In this document: one piece after another, positions 26,070 to 35,856 of the stretch
Numbering within the stretch: the first letter of the stretch is position 1
How the letters are laid out: each line of letters begins with the position of its first letter
Assembly (NCBI RefSeq): GCF_012275535.1
Contig: NZ_JAAVTK010000006.1
Span: 186,001-250,000 of the forward strand
Direction of reading: 5' to 3'
Origin: Hymenobacter artigasi
GTDB lineage: Bacteria > Bacteroidota > Bacteroidia > Cytophagales > Hymenobacteraceae
Length of the DNA stretch: 64,000 nucleotides
Translations under genes and position numbers: made by a program
The notes under the pieces: model-generated
What the model was told of the DNA's origin: nothing
The model's database searches: none
Seen by the model: only the letters and a program-made list of their open reading frames with translations

Positions 26070-27539
26070 ATGAATCTTTCGTTTCTTCCTGCCCTGCGCA
26101 CCGGCGCGCTGCTTTCATTACTGCTGCCTCTGGCCAGCTCTTCCAGCATGACCGACTGGGCGGCCCGCCGCCCGGCCACGGCTTCGGCCCGCGCTATTCC
26201 GGCCGCCCGCCCGCTGCAAGGCGCCAAGCCCGACCCGGCCGTTATCGCCCAGTTTGGCTTGTATAATAACGCCAAGCTGCAGCAGCTCATCACGGCGCGG
26301 GGCAAGGCCATGGCGGCCATTTCGGACCGCCCCGGCGACTACGGCTTCACCGTGGTCGATTCGCCCGTTATCAACGCCTTCGCCACCCCCGATGGCCACG
26401 TGTACTTCACGCGCGGCATCATGGCGTATTTCAATGATGAAGCCCAGTTCTCCGGCGTGCTTGGGCACGAGCTTGGCCACATCACCGCCCAGCACGGCAA
26501 AAAGCAGCAGCGCAACAGCACCATTGCCGGCATTGGCATGCTGCTAGGCTCCATTGTGGCTCCGCGGGTGATGCAGTCTGTGGGCGGCGTAGTGCAGCAG
26601 GGCGTGGGCCTGTGGATGCTCAAGTATAGCCGCGGCGACGAGAACGAGGCCGACGGTCTGGGCGTAAAGTATTCGACCAAAATTGGCTACGATGCCAGCC
26701 ACATGGCTGACTTTTTCCAGACCTTGCAGCGCACCGAGGAGCAGAGCGGTAGCAGCATCCCCACTTTCCTGAGTTCGCACCCCAACTCAGCCGACCGCTA
26801 CACCCGCGTGAAGCAGTTGGCCGCCCAGGCCAAGCAGAGTGCCGGCCGCAGCACCTTCGCCGTGAACCGCGATTCTTATCTGCGCTCCATCGAGGGCCTG
26901 ACTTTTGGCGAAGACCCCCGCCAGGGCTTCGTGGAAAACAGCGTGTTTTACCACCCCGACCTGAAATTCCGCTTCCCCATCCCCTCGGGCTGGAAATCGC
27001 AGAACTCCCCCGATAAATTCCAGATGCAGGAGCCCAATGGCAAAGCCCTGCTCGTATTCCTGGGCGCTGGGGGCGGCTCGCTCGACGAGGCGGCCTCGGG
27101 CCTGGCCAAGGCCATTGGCGTAGCTAACGCGCAGGCCCAGAAAACGACCATCAACGGCTTCCCGGCCCTCGTGTTTGAAGGCGACCAGCAGGCCCAGGAC
27201 CAGCAGAGCTCCTCGGCCCACGTCCTGGCCCAGCTCATTCAGGATGGCAAGTCCATTTACGCTTTTGTGGGACTGGCCGAGCCGGCCTCGTTCAGCTCCT
27301 ACGCGCCACAGTTTCAGCAGGCTGCTCAGGGATACGCCCGCCTCACGGAGGCCAGCAAGCTGAACCGCCAGCCCGAGCACATTCACATCCGCACCGCCAC
27401 CGGCACCCAAACGCTGGCGGCGGCCCTGGCCTCGGCCGGCGTTCCGTCGAGCCGCTACCAGGAGCTGGCCATTGTGAATGGCATGAAAACCACCGACAAG
27501 CTGCCCAAGGGCATGCTATATAAAGTGGTAGGCAAATAG
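26070..27539 (+). CDS. M48 family zinc metalloprotease, paralogue without lipobox
   Basis: 489 residues from ATG 26070. The catalytic motif GHELGHITAQH (~133) and DENEADGLG (~195) are intact. The domain order is the same as in the 23193 gene, including FVENSVFYHPDLKFRFPIP and a C-terminal ELAIVNGMKTTDKLPKGML. The signal sequence (LLSLLLPLASSSS) lacks the lipobox Cys, so this copy is probably soluble periplasmic or anchored differently. The two copies likely arose by duplication and then differed in location. Confidence 0.88.
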   Translation: MNLSFLPALRTGALLSLLLPLASSSSMTDWAARRPATASARAIPAARPLQGAKPDPAVIAQFGLYNNAKLQQLITARGKAMAAISDRPGDYGFTVVDSPVINAFATPDGHVYFTRGIMAYFNDEAQFSGVLGHELGHITAQHGKKQQRNSTIAGIGMLLGSIVAPRVMQSVGGVVQQGVGLWMLKYSRGDENEADGLGVKYSTKIGYDASHMADFFQTLQRTEEQSGSSIPTFLSSHPNSADRYTRVKQLAAQAKQSAGRSTFAVNRDSYLRSIEGLTFGEDPRQGFVENSVFYHPDLKFRFPIPSGWKSQNSPDKFQMQEPNGKALLVFLGAGGGSLDEAASGLAKAIGVANAQAQKTTINGFPALVFEGDQQAQDQQSSSAHVLAQLIQDGKSIYAFVGLAEPASFSSYAPQFQQAAQGYARLTEASKLNRQPEHIHIRTATGTQTLAAALASAGVPSSRYQELAIVNGMKTTDKLPKGMLYKVVGK

Positions 27540-27540
27540 A

Positions 27541-27729
27541 CCACTGATTAGCACGGATTTTAGCGGATTTCACGGATTTTGTAGCCGATTATTCCTGCAC
27601 TGTCCGAATCCCAATCCAGCAATCAGAAAAACAAAAAGGCTTGCCGAGTGGCAAGCCTTTTTGTTTTTCTGATGATTTCTAACGTCCACAAAATCCGTGA
27701 AATCCGCTAAAATCCGTGCTAATCAGTGG
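27541..27729. repeat. Perfect 42-bp inverted repeat enclosing a terminator
   Basis: Arms 27541-27582 (starts CCACTGATTAGCACGGATTT) and 27688-27729 are exact inverted copies. The palindrome starts 2 bases after the M48 stop and ends 3 bases before the ychF stop, filling the intergenic space. Confidence 0.9.
27626..27669. terminator. Bidirectional terminator between M48 protease and ychF
   Basis: AAAAAGGCTTGCC (27633-27645) pairs with GGCAAGCCTTTTT (27650-27662), loop GAGT. Pairing extends outward through A/T runs on both sides. Confidence 0.9.
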
Positions 27730-27731
27730 TC

Positions 27732-28832
27732 TTAGACGTTGAAGCGGAAGTGCATGATGTCGCCGTCCTGCACCACATATTCTTTGCCTTCCACGGCCAT
27801 CTTGCCGGCTTCTTTGATTTTTACTTCCGTCTTATACTCCTGATAATCGGGCAGCTTGATAACCTCGGCGCGGATGAAACCCTTCTCGAAATCGGAGTGG
27901 ATGACGCCGGCGGCGGCGGGCGCTTTGTCGCCGCGATGGATGGTCCAGGCGCGTACCTCCTGCACGCCGGCAGTGAAGTAGGTAATCAGGTTCAGCAGTT
28001 CGTAGGAGGCGCGGATGAGCTTGTTCAGGCCCGACTCGGTGAGGCCGTACTCGCCCAGGAACATCTCTTTTTCCTCGGGGTCTTCCATGTCGGCAATCTG
28101 CTCCTCGATGGCAGCCGACACCAGCACGACCTGGGCACCTTCGGCCTTCACGTGCTCGCGCAGGGCGGTTACGTGGTTGTTGCCATTGCTGGCAATGCTG
28201 GCCTCGTCCACGTTGGCCACGTAAATTACGGGCTTTATGGTGAGCAACTGCAAATCGGCTACTGCTTCCAGCTCATCGGGGGTGGCGCTGAGGGCGCGGG
28301 CGTTCTGGCCGGCCTCCAGGGCATCCTTGAAACGCTGAAGTACTGCTACTTCCTTCTTGGCTACGGCATCGCCGGCTTTGGCGCTGCGCTCCGATTTCAC
28401 CAGCTTCTTATCAACGCTTTCCAGGTCTTTAAGCTGCAGCTCGGTGTCGATAACATCTTTATCGAACACGGGGTCAACCCCGCCGGCTACGTGCACGATG
28501 TTTTCGTCCTCGAAGCAGCGCACCACGTGGATAATGGCATCTACCTCGCGAATGTTGGCCAGGAATTTATTGCCCAGGCCTTCGCCCTTGCTGGCACCCT
28601 TCACAAGGCCGGCAATGTCGACAAACTCGATGATGGTGGGCAGCACGCGCTTGGGGTTCACGAGGGCTTCCAGAATCTGGAGGCGCTCATCGGGCACGGT
28701 GATAACGCCCACGTTGGGCTCGATGGTGCAGAACGGGTAGTTGGCCGACTCGGCCTTGGCGTTCGAAAGCGCGTTGAAAAGGGTGGATTTACCGACGTTC
28801 GGCAAGCCGACGATACCGCAGCGGAGGCCCAT
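27732..28832 (-). CDS. ychF: Redox-regulated ATPase YchF (Obg family)
   Basis: 366 residues, the standard YchF length. G1 GLPNVGKST lies at residues 8-16, followed by NYPFCTIEPNVG, VDIAGLVKGASKGEGLGNKF and the C-terminal TGS-like domain ending VVQDGDIMHFRFNV. YchF binds ATP rather than GTP and associates with ribosomes (family knowledge). The C-terminus meets the inverted repeat that separates it from the converging M48 gene. A TACCTTTG promoter box lies upstream at 28888. Confidence 0.96.
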   Translation of the reverse strand: MGLRCGIVGLPNVGKSTLFNALSNAKAESANYPFCTIEPNVGVITVPDERLQILEALVNPKRVLPTIIEFVDIAGLVKGASKGEGLGNKFLANIREVDAIIHVVRCFEDENIVHVAGGVDPVFDKDVIDTELQLKDLESVDKKLVKSERSAKAGDAVAKKEVAVLQRFKDALEAGQNARALSATPDELEAVADLQLLTIKPVIYVANVDEASIASNGNNHVTALREHVKAEGAQVVLVSAAIEEQIADMEDPEEKEMFLGEYGLTESGLNKLIRASYELLNLITYFTAGVQEVRAWTIHRGDKAPAAAGVIHSDFEKGFIRAEVIKLPDYQEYKTEVKIKEAGKMAVEGKEYVVQDGDIMHFRFNV

Positions 28833-28842
28833 TTTTTGGAAT

Positions 28843-28871
28843 TATAAATTATGAATTATCAATTATGAATT
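28843..28871. repeat. Short AT-rich repeat upstream of ychF
   Basis: Tandem AATTATGAATT / AATTATAAATT units directly before the ychF start; the same style as the AT-rich inverted repeats at 33013 and 62941. Confidence 0.5.
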
Positions 28872-28887
28872 GGGGGCAATTCGGCTG

Positions 28888-28914
28888 CAAAGGTACGGCT
28901 TGCGGTAACGCAAA
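28888..28914 (-). promoter_or_regulatory. ychF promoter
   Basis: Minus-strand TTTG (28914-28911), a 15-nt spacer and TACCTTTG (28895-28888). The -7 box is perfect but the spacer is short. Confidence 0.5.
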
Positions 28915-28951
28915 ACGGCGCAGCCAGACGAAAGTCTGATTACGCCGTTTT
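28912..28951. terminator. Two-step hairpin, probable terminator of the DUF3276 gene
   Basis: AAAACGGCG (28912-28920) pairs with CGCCGTTTT (28943-28951) around an inner CAGAC-GAAA-GTCTG hairpin; T runs follow on either strand. Confidence 0.5.
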
Positions 28952-28961
28952 GGGGCATCTG

Positions 28962-29053
28962 TCATGCAGCGCGCAACGAAGCATCTTTACCTCGATACTA
29001 ACTCCTGTCGATTGGTTTGCTATGAGGTAAAGATGCTTCGCTGCGCGCTGCAT
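28962..29053. repeat. Family A palindromic repeat
   Basis: GTCATGCAGCGCGCAACGAA...GCATCTTTACCTC and its inverted copy GAGGTAAAGATGC...GCGCGCTGCAT form a ~92-bp palindrome downstream of the DUF3276 gene. Confidence 0.75.
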
Positions 29054-29079
29054 GGCGGGCTTTCTGCTTATCAAAAGCC

Positions 29080-29448
29080 CTAATATGCGTCGTCGCTGCG
29101 GTTGGGGTCGAAGGCGGGGCGCTCCACCTCGCGGCGGGGCTGGTCGCGGTCGTCGTACTCGCGGGGGCGGTCGAGCTCGGCCACTTCCTCGGGACTCAGC
29201 AGCTCCTCGCGCACATAGTCCACGGCGTCCTGCAGGGCATCCACGAACTTGAGGAAATCTTCCTTGTAGAGGAAAATTTTGTGCTTTTCGTACGAAACGG
29301 AGTCGTCGCCGTTCTGGCGGCGCTTGCTCTCGGTGATGGTCAGGTAGTAATCCTGGCCGCGGGTGGCTTTCACGTCGAAGAAGTACGTGCGCTTGCCGGC
29401 TTTAATGCGTTGGGAATAAATTTCTTCCTGGTCGTGACGGTCGTCCAC
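29080..29448 (-). CDS. DUF3276 family (PUR-alpha-like) nucleic-acid-binding protein
   Basis: 122 residues from GTG 29448. EEIYSQRIKAGKRTYFFDVK and KHKIFLYKEDFLKFVDALQ are the Bacteroidota DUF3276 signature, a PUR-repeat fold that binds single-stranded DNA or RNA. The C-terminal ~40 residues are charged and disordered (RPREYDDRDQPRREVERPAF). Function in the cell is unknown. A family A repeat lies downstream and another upstream at 29581. Confidence 0.88.
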   Translation of the reverse strand: MDDRHDQEEIYSQRIKAGKRTYFFDVKATRGQDYYLTITESKRRQNGDDSVSYEKHKIFLYKEDFLKFVDALQDAVDYVREELLSPEEVAELDRPREYDDRDQPRREVERPAFDPNRSDDAY

Positions 29449-29580
29449 GGCGATGGGTTGGGGGTATGGGTGGGAAATAGAAACGGTCGGTTGGTTGAAA
29501 GGCCTAACTTACGAAAGTTGCGGTAAAGATAAACGGAGGGCGGGGCTGGGGTGTTAAGCAGACAGAACGTTTGGAAGCAG

Positions 29581-29686
29581 AACGGTCATGCCGAGCGCAG
29601 CCGAGGCATCTCGCGTGCAGCAGTAATCCTTTCGATTGATTTACTATCACAAGCGAGATGCCTCGGCTGCGCTCGGCATGACCGTT
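29581..29686. repeat. Family A palindromic repeat upstream of the DUF58 gene
   Basis: AACGGTCATGCCGAGCGCAG... (29581 on) and its inverted copy ending ...GCTCGGCATGACCGTT (29686); 106 bp. It ends 37 bases before the DUF58 start, so it lies where the promoter should be. Confidence 0.85.
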
Positions 29687-29722
29687 CTTTATAGCCCCAA
29701 AGCCTCCTCCCCCGCCCACCCC

Positions 29723-30640
29723 ATGCCCCTCGACCTCGCCGCCATCCGCTCCTTCGAGAACCTTGAGTTTCTGGCCCGCCAGCTCGTGGATGGGTTCATT
29801 ACCGGCCTGCACCAGTCGCCCTACCACGGGTTTTCGGTGGAGTTTTCGGAGCACCGCCTGTATAACCCCGGCGAGAGCACGCGGCACATCGACTGGAAGG
29901 TTTTTGCCCGCACCGACAAGCTTTTCGTGAAGCGCTACGAGGAAGAAACCAACCTGCGGGCGCATATTCTGCTCGATGTGAGCCCCAGCATGTACTACCC
30001 CGCGCCGGGCTTCGATAAGCTGAAATTCAGCATTCTGGCGGCCGCCGCGCTCACTACACTGCTCACCCGCCAGCGCGATGCCGTGGGCCTCGTCACCTTC
30101 GCCGACGCCATTGAGCTGCAAACGCCGGTGCGCTCCACCAGCACCCACCGGCACACGCTGCTGCTAGCGCTGCAACAGCTGCTGGAGCGCCCGCCCGCGC
30201 CCAAAACCGGCCGGGGCACCGACGTGGCCGGCACCATTCACGCCATTGCCCGGCAGATTCCGAAACGCTCGCTCGTCATCCTGTTCAGCGACATGCTGGG
30301 GCGCGGTGCCGAGGAGCAGGAAACGGCCTTGGCCGCCCTGCAACACCTCAAGCACCAGCACCACGAGGTGCTGCTGTTCCACATTCTCGACCGGGCTACC
30401 GAGGCGGATTTCGAATTTTCCGAGCGGCCTTACATTTTTGAAGACGTGGAAACCGGCCTCGAAATCAAGCTTCAGCCTTCGCAGGTGAAAGAGCAGTACC
30501 AGGCGGCCATGACGGCCTATGAGCAGGAGCTAGCCCTGCGCTGCGGCCAGCTCCGCATCGATTTCGTGCCCGTGGACGTGCGCGAGCCGTTCGAAAAAGT
30601 ACTGTATGCTTACCTGGTGAAGCGCGGCAAGGTGCGGTAA
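29723..30640 (+). CDS. DUF58 domain-containing protein (vWA-like)
   Basis: 305 residues from ATG 29723. YNPGESTRHIDWKVFARTD (about residues 50-68) is the DUF58 hallmark, and LLDVSPSMYY (~90) is the MIDAS-like DxSxS of the adjoining vWA domain. Such proteins usually work with a MoxR AAA+ ATPase; no moxR gene is in the window, so the partner is elsewhere or upstream regulation was changed by the repeat. No signal peptide or membrane helix; cytoplasmic. Confidence 0.92.
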   Translation: MPLDLAAIRSFENLEFLARQLVDGFITGLHQSPYHGFSVEFSEHRLYNPGESTRHIDWKVFARTDKLFVKRYEEETNLRAHILLDVSPSMYYPAPGFDKLKFSILAAAALTTLLTRQRDAVGLVTFADAIELQTPVRSTSTHRHTLLLALQQLLERPPAPKTGRGTDVAGTIHAIARQIPKRSLVILFSDMLGRGAEEQETALAALQHLKHQHHEVLLFHILDRATEADFEFSERPYIFEDVETGLEIKLQPSQVKEQYQAAMTAYEQELALRCGQLRIDFVPVDVREPFEKVLYAYLVKRGKVR

Positions 30641-30658
30641 AGCCAAGGCCCTGGTAGA

Positions 30659-30754
30659 CCGTCATGCAGAGCGCAGCGAAGCATTTTTCCCGCAGTAGTA
30701 ATTCAACCGAGCCAACGAAGCGGTAAAGATGCTTCGCTGCGCTCTGCATGACCA
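30659..30754. repeat. Family A palindromic repeat downstream of the DUF58 gene
   Basis: GTCATGCAGAGCGCAGCGAA (from 30661, then GCAT) pairs with ATGCTTCGCTGCGCTCTGCA (from 30729, then TGAC). About 95 bp, so the DUF58 gene is flanked by a copy on each side. Confidence 0.8.
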
Positions 30755-30784
30755 TAATCAATCATTCCATTCCCCTCAATTCCT

Positions 30785-30997
30785 GTGTTCCTTCTTCGCC
30801 TACTGCTCATTTTTGGGGTTTCGCTGCTCGTCTTCGCGCCCATCACCGGCTACATTGCCTATAACTACGGCCGCTCGTTCTGGCGGTGGTTTGGACTGGG
30901 GCTGCTGCTGCCGTTTGTCTCGGTATTTATCGCGCTGTTTATGGCCATGCGCGAGCGGGCGGCCGAAGAGCGGGCGAGCCGGCCCCCACGCCCGTAA
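30785..30997 (+). CDS. Small two-helix membrane protein
   Basis: 70 residues from GTG 30785. Two hydrophobic segments (FLLRLLLIFGVSLLVFAPI and FWRWFGLGLLLPFVSVFIAL) are followed by a short charged tail (MRERAAEERASRPPRP). No family is recognised. It lies just after a family A repeat and before the next membrane protein gene. Confidence 0.6.
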   Translation: MFLLRLLLIFGVSLLVFAPITGYIAYNYGRSFWRWFGLGLLLPFVSVFIALFMAMRERAAEERASRPPRP

Positions 30998-31013
30998 GCA
31001 CCTCCCACGTACC

Positions 31014-31043
31014 TTTACCGCCCCGGCCATCGGGGTAATTTTG
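31014..31043 (+). promoter_or_regulatory. Promoter of the 31064 membrane protein gene
   Basis: TTTA (31014-31017), an 18-nt spacer and TAATTTTG (31036-31043), a perfect -7 box about 20 nt before the start codon. Confidence 0.6.
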
Positions 31044-31063
31044 CTACTTTTTTTCACCTCATC

Positions 31064-31522
31064 ATGTACCAAACCCTTCTCGTTCTGCACTCCTGGTCCC
31101 GCTGGTTCGTGCTCATCTTCGGCGCTATTGCCGTGTACAGGGCCTACGTGGGCTACTCCGGCCGCCGCCCCTACCTCAGCGCCGATAACGGCATGAGTGC
31201 CGCTTTCTCGGGCTTTATGTGGCTGCAGGTGCTCATCGGCTTTGGGCTGTACTTCGGCCTCAGCCCCTGGGGCCTGAACGCCATGAAGCAGGCCGGCGCC
31301 ATGAAAGACCCCACCGCCCGCTTTTTCGGCATGGAGCACGTTGCCGTAATGATTCTGGCCGCCATTGTGGCCCAGGTCGGCCGCATCGTGGTGAAGAAAA
31401 CCGCCGACAGCACCCAGAAGCACCGTAAATCCCTGCTCTACTACGGCGTAGCGCTGCTGCTCGTGCTGCTCATGATTCCATGGGGCATCTGGAATCCGGC
31501 CCGGCCCTTGTTTCGGTTTTAA
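31064..31522 (+). CDS. Conserved four-helix membrane protein, cytochrome b-like
   Basis: 152 residues. Four hydrophobic segments (about 3-25, 42-66, 90-110, 124-145) and histidines in helices or loops (LVLHSWSRW, FGMEHVAVM, KHRKSLLYY). Similar Bacteroidota proteins are sometimes labelled cytochrome b-like, but no heme-binding pattern is certain here. It is an inner membrane protein of unknown role, with its own promoter. Confidence 0.7.
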   Translation: MYQTLLVLHSWSRWFVLIFGAIAVYRAYVGYSGRRPYLSADNGMSAAFSGFMWLQVLIGFGLYFGLSPWGLNAMKQAGAMKDPTARFFGMEHVAVMILAAIVAQVGRIVVKKTADSTQKHRKSLLYYGVALLLVLLMIPWGIWNPARPLFRF

Positions 31523-31531
31523 GTCTTAATT

Positions 31532-31771
31532 TTGAAGCGCTACGTATATGCCGTAGCGACCTCGCTATACTGCCCGATTCAACTTGTTGCTCCGCCCGTG
31601 ATTAACGCGCCGAAACGTACCTATTCCGTCGAAGATTTCTCGGAGCTAATCAACTCCCGCCTTCAACAGCTGGAAGACACCCACGAAGCCCGGCAGCGCT
31701 ATGGTTCCCTGCTGGCCGTGCTACGCCAGCAGGTCGACTCCTACCGCATGCGGCGGGCGGGCGGCAAATAG
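31532..31771 (+). CDS. Small hypothetical protein
   Basis: 79 residues from TTG 31532, 9 bases after the previous stop. The second half (YSVEDFSELINSRLQQLEDTHEA...) is amphipathic and probably helical. An alternative GTG start at 31599 would keep only this helical part (57 residues). No family recognised; co-transcription with 31064 is likely, and a strong terminator follows. Confidence 0.55.
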   Translation: MKRYVYAVATSLYCPIQLVAPPVINAPKRTYSVEDFSELINSRLQQLEDTHEARQRYGSLLAVLRQQVDSYRMRRAGGK

Positions 31772-31796
31772 CCCGGTTCCAATCCTTCAGCAATTC

Positions 31797-31838
31797 AAAA
31801 GCCTTCCCGCTACGTAGCGTAGCGGGAAGGCTTTTTTG
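31797..31838 (+). terminator. Intrinsic terminator after the 31064-31771 genes
   Basis: AAAAGCCTTCCCGCTA (31797-31812) pairs with TAGCGGGAAGGCTTTT (31820-31835), followed by TT. Confidence 0.9.
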
Positions 31839-31863
31839 TGTCAATGCGGCCCGACCGGCCTAC

Positions 31864-31972
31864 CAGGTAGTCAGTCATCAGTAATCGCTAGTCAGACAGA
31901 AATCAATTGACTGATTTTTAGATAGCTGAAATCTGATTACTGACTAACTATTACTGGCTACCTACTTAAAGA
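31864..31972. repeat. AT-rich imperfect inverted repeat
   Basis: CCAGGTAGTCAGTCATCAGT... and ...GATTACTGACTAACTATTAC... GGCTACCT form an imperfect palindrome between the terminator and the copper regulator. It marks the left edge of the metal island. Confidence 0.6.
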
Positions 31973-31992
31973 GCGGCATACCGGTTTCCGGC

Positions 31993-32628
31993 TCAAATCA
32001 GCGAATCCAAACTACGACGGGCTTGCGAGGCCGGGCCCAGCTTCTGGAATTCGGTGGGCGTGAGGCCCGTGACCTGCCGGAACTGCCGCGAGAGGTGCGC
32101 CGGGCTGCTGTAGCCCAGCTGCTGCGCCACTTCAGCCATGGGCAGTTCGCCGTAGCCAATCAGCTCCTTGGCCCGCTCCACCTTCTGGCGGATGGTGAAT
32201 TTTTCAATCGTGAGGCCTTCGGAGGCGGAGAACAGGTGAGAAAGGTAGTGGTAATCCTTCTCCAGGTGCTCGGCCAGGTAAGCGGAGTAGTTGAGCAGGC
32301 GCGGGCCGGGCGGGGGGTAGTGAATCAGGGCCACCAGCAGGGTTTTGATGCGGTCCACGAGCTGGTCGCGGGGGTCTTCCAGCAACTCGAAGCCGGCCGC
32401 CTGCAGGCGGCTCCGGATGGCGGCCCAGTCGGGGGCCGCGCCATCGGGCGTTGATACGTCGGCCTCGCCCAGGGCCACGCGGTGCACCTGCAGACCCAGG
32501 GCCGCCAGGTCCTCCCCCACCACCCGGATGCACTGGGGACAGACCATGTTCTTAATCAGCAGCCGGTGCGAGCCGGGCGGCGGCAGCACGTGGGCAATGC
32601 TGACGTCGGCTTTCAGGGGATGCGGCAT
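31993..32628 (-). CDS. AraC-family regulator with N-terminal HMA-like metal-binding domain
   Basis: 211 residues. Residues ~20-85 read as a ferredoxin-like heavy-metal-associated fold with IKNMVCPQC, a CxxC pair (CPQC) where copper chaperones have GMTCxxC. A middle segment (DRIKTLLVALIHYPPPGPRL) leads to a C-terminal AraC DNA-binding domain (about 120-200) with AQQLGYSSPAHLSRQFRQVT. The domain order suggests a cytosolic sensor that binds Cu(I) or a related metal and controls the neighbouring genes. Its ATG overlaps the cupredoxin stop by one base, so it is the last gene of a copA-cupredoxin-regulator operon and could autoregulate it. Confidence 0.85.
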   Translation of the reverse strand: MPHPLKADVSIAHVLPPPGSHRLLIKNMVCPQCIRVVGEDLAALGLQVHRVALGEADVSTPDGAAPDWAAIRSRLQAAGFELLEDPRDQLVDRIKTLLVALIHYPPPGPRLLNYSAYLAEHLEKDYHYLSHLFSASEGLTIEKFTIRQKVERAKELIGYGELPMAEVAQQLGYSSPAHLSRQFRQVTGLTPTEFQKLGPASQARRSLDSLI

Positions 32629-33005
32629 TATTTGACCACCAAACTGCCGCGCAGCATGCCCATGCCGCAGGTGAACGGGAAGGTGCCGGCCTTTTCGGGC
32701 AGCAGCTCCACCAGCGTCGTTTTGAAGGCCGGCAGGTCGCGGCGGATGCTGAAATCGGGCATCAGCAACTCTTCTGAGCAGCTGTTTTCCTCGTCGCGGT
32801 AGAAGCTCAGCTGCACGGGTTTGCCGCGTTCCACTTCAATGATGTCGGGCGAGTAACCACCTTTCACCGTGATGTCCACTTCCTGCACGCCGCTGGACGA
32901 GGAAACGGCGCTGGCCGTCTGGCGGGCCGAGAAGAAGAAGTACCACAGCACAAAGGCGGCTAAACCCAGGCCGACGATGGTGACGATAATGGCGGTTGTG
33001 TCCAT
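32628..33005 (-). CDS. Membrane-anchored cupredoxin-domain protein
   Basis: 125 residues. One N-terminal membrane helix (IIVTIVGLGLAAFVLWYFFF) and then a cupredoxin fold (about 45-125). The C-terminal ...EKAGTFPFTCGMGMLRGSLVVK supplies Cys, Met and Met ligands in the usual C-x-n-M loop, with a second Cys in EENSCSEELLMP; the typical His ligands are missing, suggesting a Cu(I)-biased site. It is expected to face the periplasm and pass or hold copper. It lies between copA and the regulator in one operon. Confidence 0.85.
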   Translation of the reverse strand: MDTTAIIVTIVGLGLAAFVLWYFFFSARQTASAVSSSSGVQEVDITVKGGYSPDIIEVERGKPVQLSFYRDEENSCSEELLMPDFSIRRDLPAFKTTLVELLPEKAGTFPFTCGMGMLRGSLVVK

Positions 33006-33012
33006 TTTGTTG

Positions 33013-33111
33013 AATTAAAAATGATGAATTAAAAATTAAAAATCAGCCCGAATGGCTCCTGAATAAAACGGCGCTGCTACGGGCAAAACGCACATTTTTA
33101 ATTCATCATTT

Positions 33112-33124
<13 letters not shown>
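33013..33124. repeat. AT-rich inverted repeat between copA and the cupredoxin gene
   Basis: Left arm 33013-33043 and right arm 33094-33124 are made of AATTAAAAAT / ATTTTTAATT units in GC-rich surroundings. The right arm overlaps the end of copA and contains its stop codon (33112-33114). Confidence 0.75.
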
Positions 33125-35382
<2,258 letters not shown>

Positions 35383-35841
35383 AGAAATGCAGGTTATCAG
35401 GTGGTTGCCGGGCATGGCTACTCAGCGGAGGCAGCCCACAGCCACCTTACAAAGGAACGGCGCTCCGGCAGGGAAGTTGGTACTGAATACCGCCGCAGAA
35501 TTGCATAATTTGACGGATGGCAGTACCATTCGAGGTGGATTGAATATCAGGCTTTGTACTGTTGCCAGCATTGGTGGCCTAATAGAATTACGTGCTGTAC
35601 TTGCATTATTTCGACAATAAATGCCGTACGAAAACGGCTTGCTAACCTCAGAAAATATCCTGGAGCAGGCCATAATGCCGCATTATCGTTCGATTCATAG
35701 CTTCGGATGTCGGCCCGCCGGCACCCTTTGGCTGCTTTACGGGTAATAGCGGCTGTCCGACGCCATCGGATAGGCTATTCTACTTTTGCAGCTGCTTGGT
35801 AGCTATCCGAATGGCCAGGACTGCTGCCTGTTCGGATACTC
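35383..35841. other. 459-base intergenic region between the divergent copper operons
   Basis: I see no convincing gene. It should contain the promoters of copA (minus) and of the decayed regulator (plus; TACTTTTG at 35781-35788 is a perfect -7 box). The middle (about 35510-35690) is more AT-rich than its surroundings. Short ORFs here have no recognisable protein character. Confidence 0.5.
35781..35788 (+). promoter_or_regulatory. -7 box upstream of the decayed HMA-AraC gene
   Basis: TACTTTTG matches TAnnTTTG, 69 nt before the ATG at 35857. No clear -33 box. Confidence 0.4.
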
Positions 35842-35856
35842 TTGAAGCACTTACTC

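Noticed and set aside
35422..35673. 83-codon minus-strand frame upstream of copA
   Set aside because: No recognisable protein features; it overlaps the expected copA promoter region.
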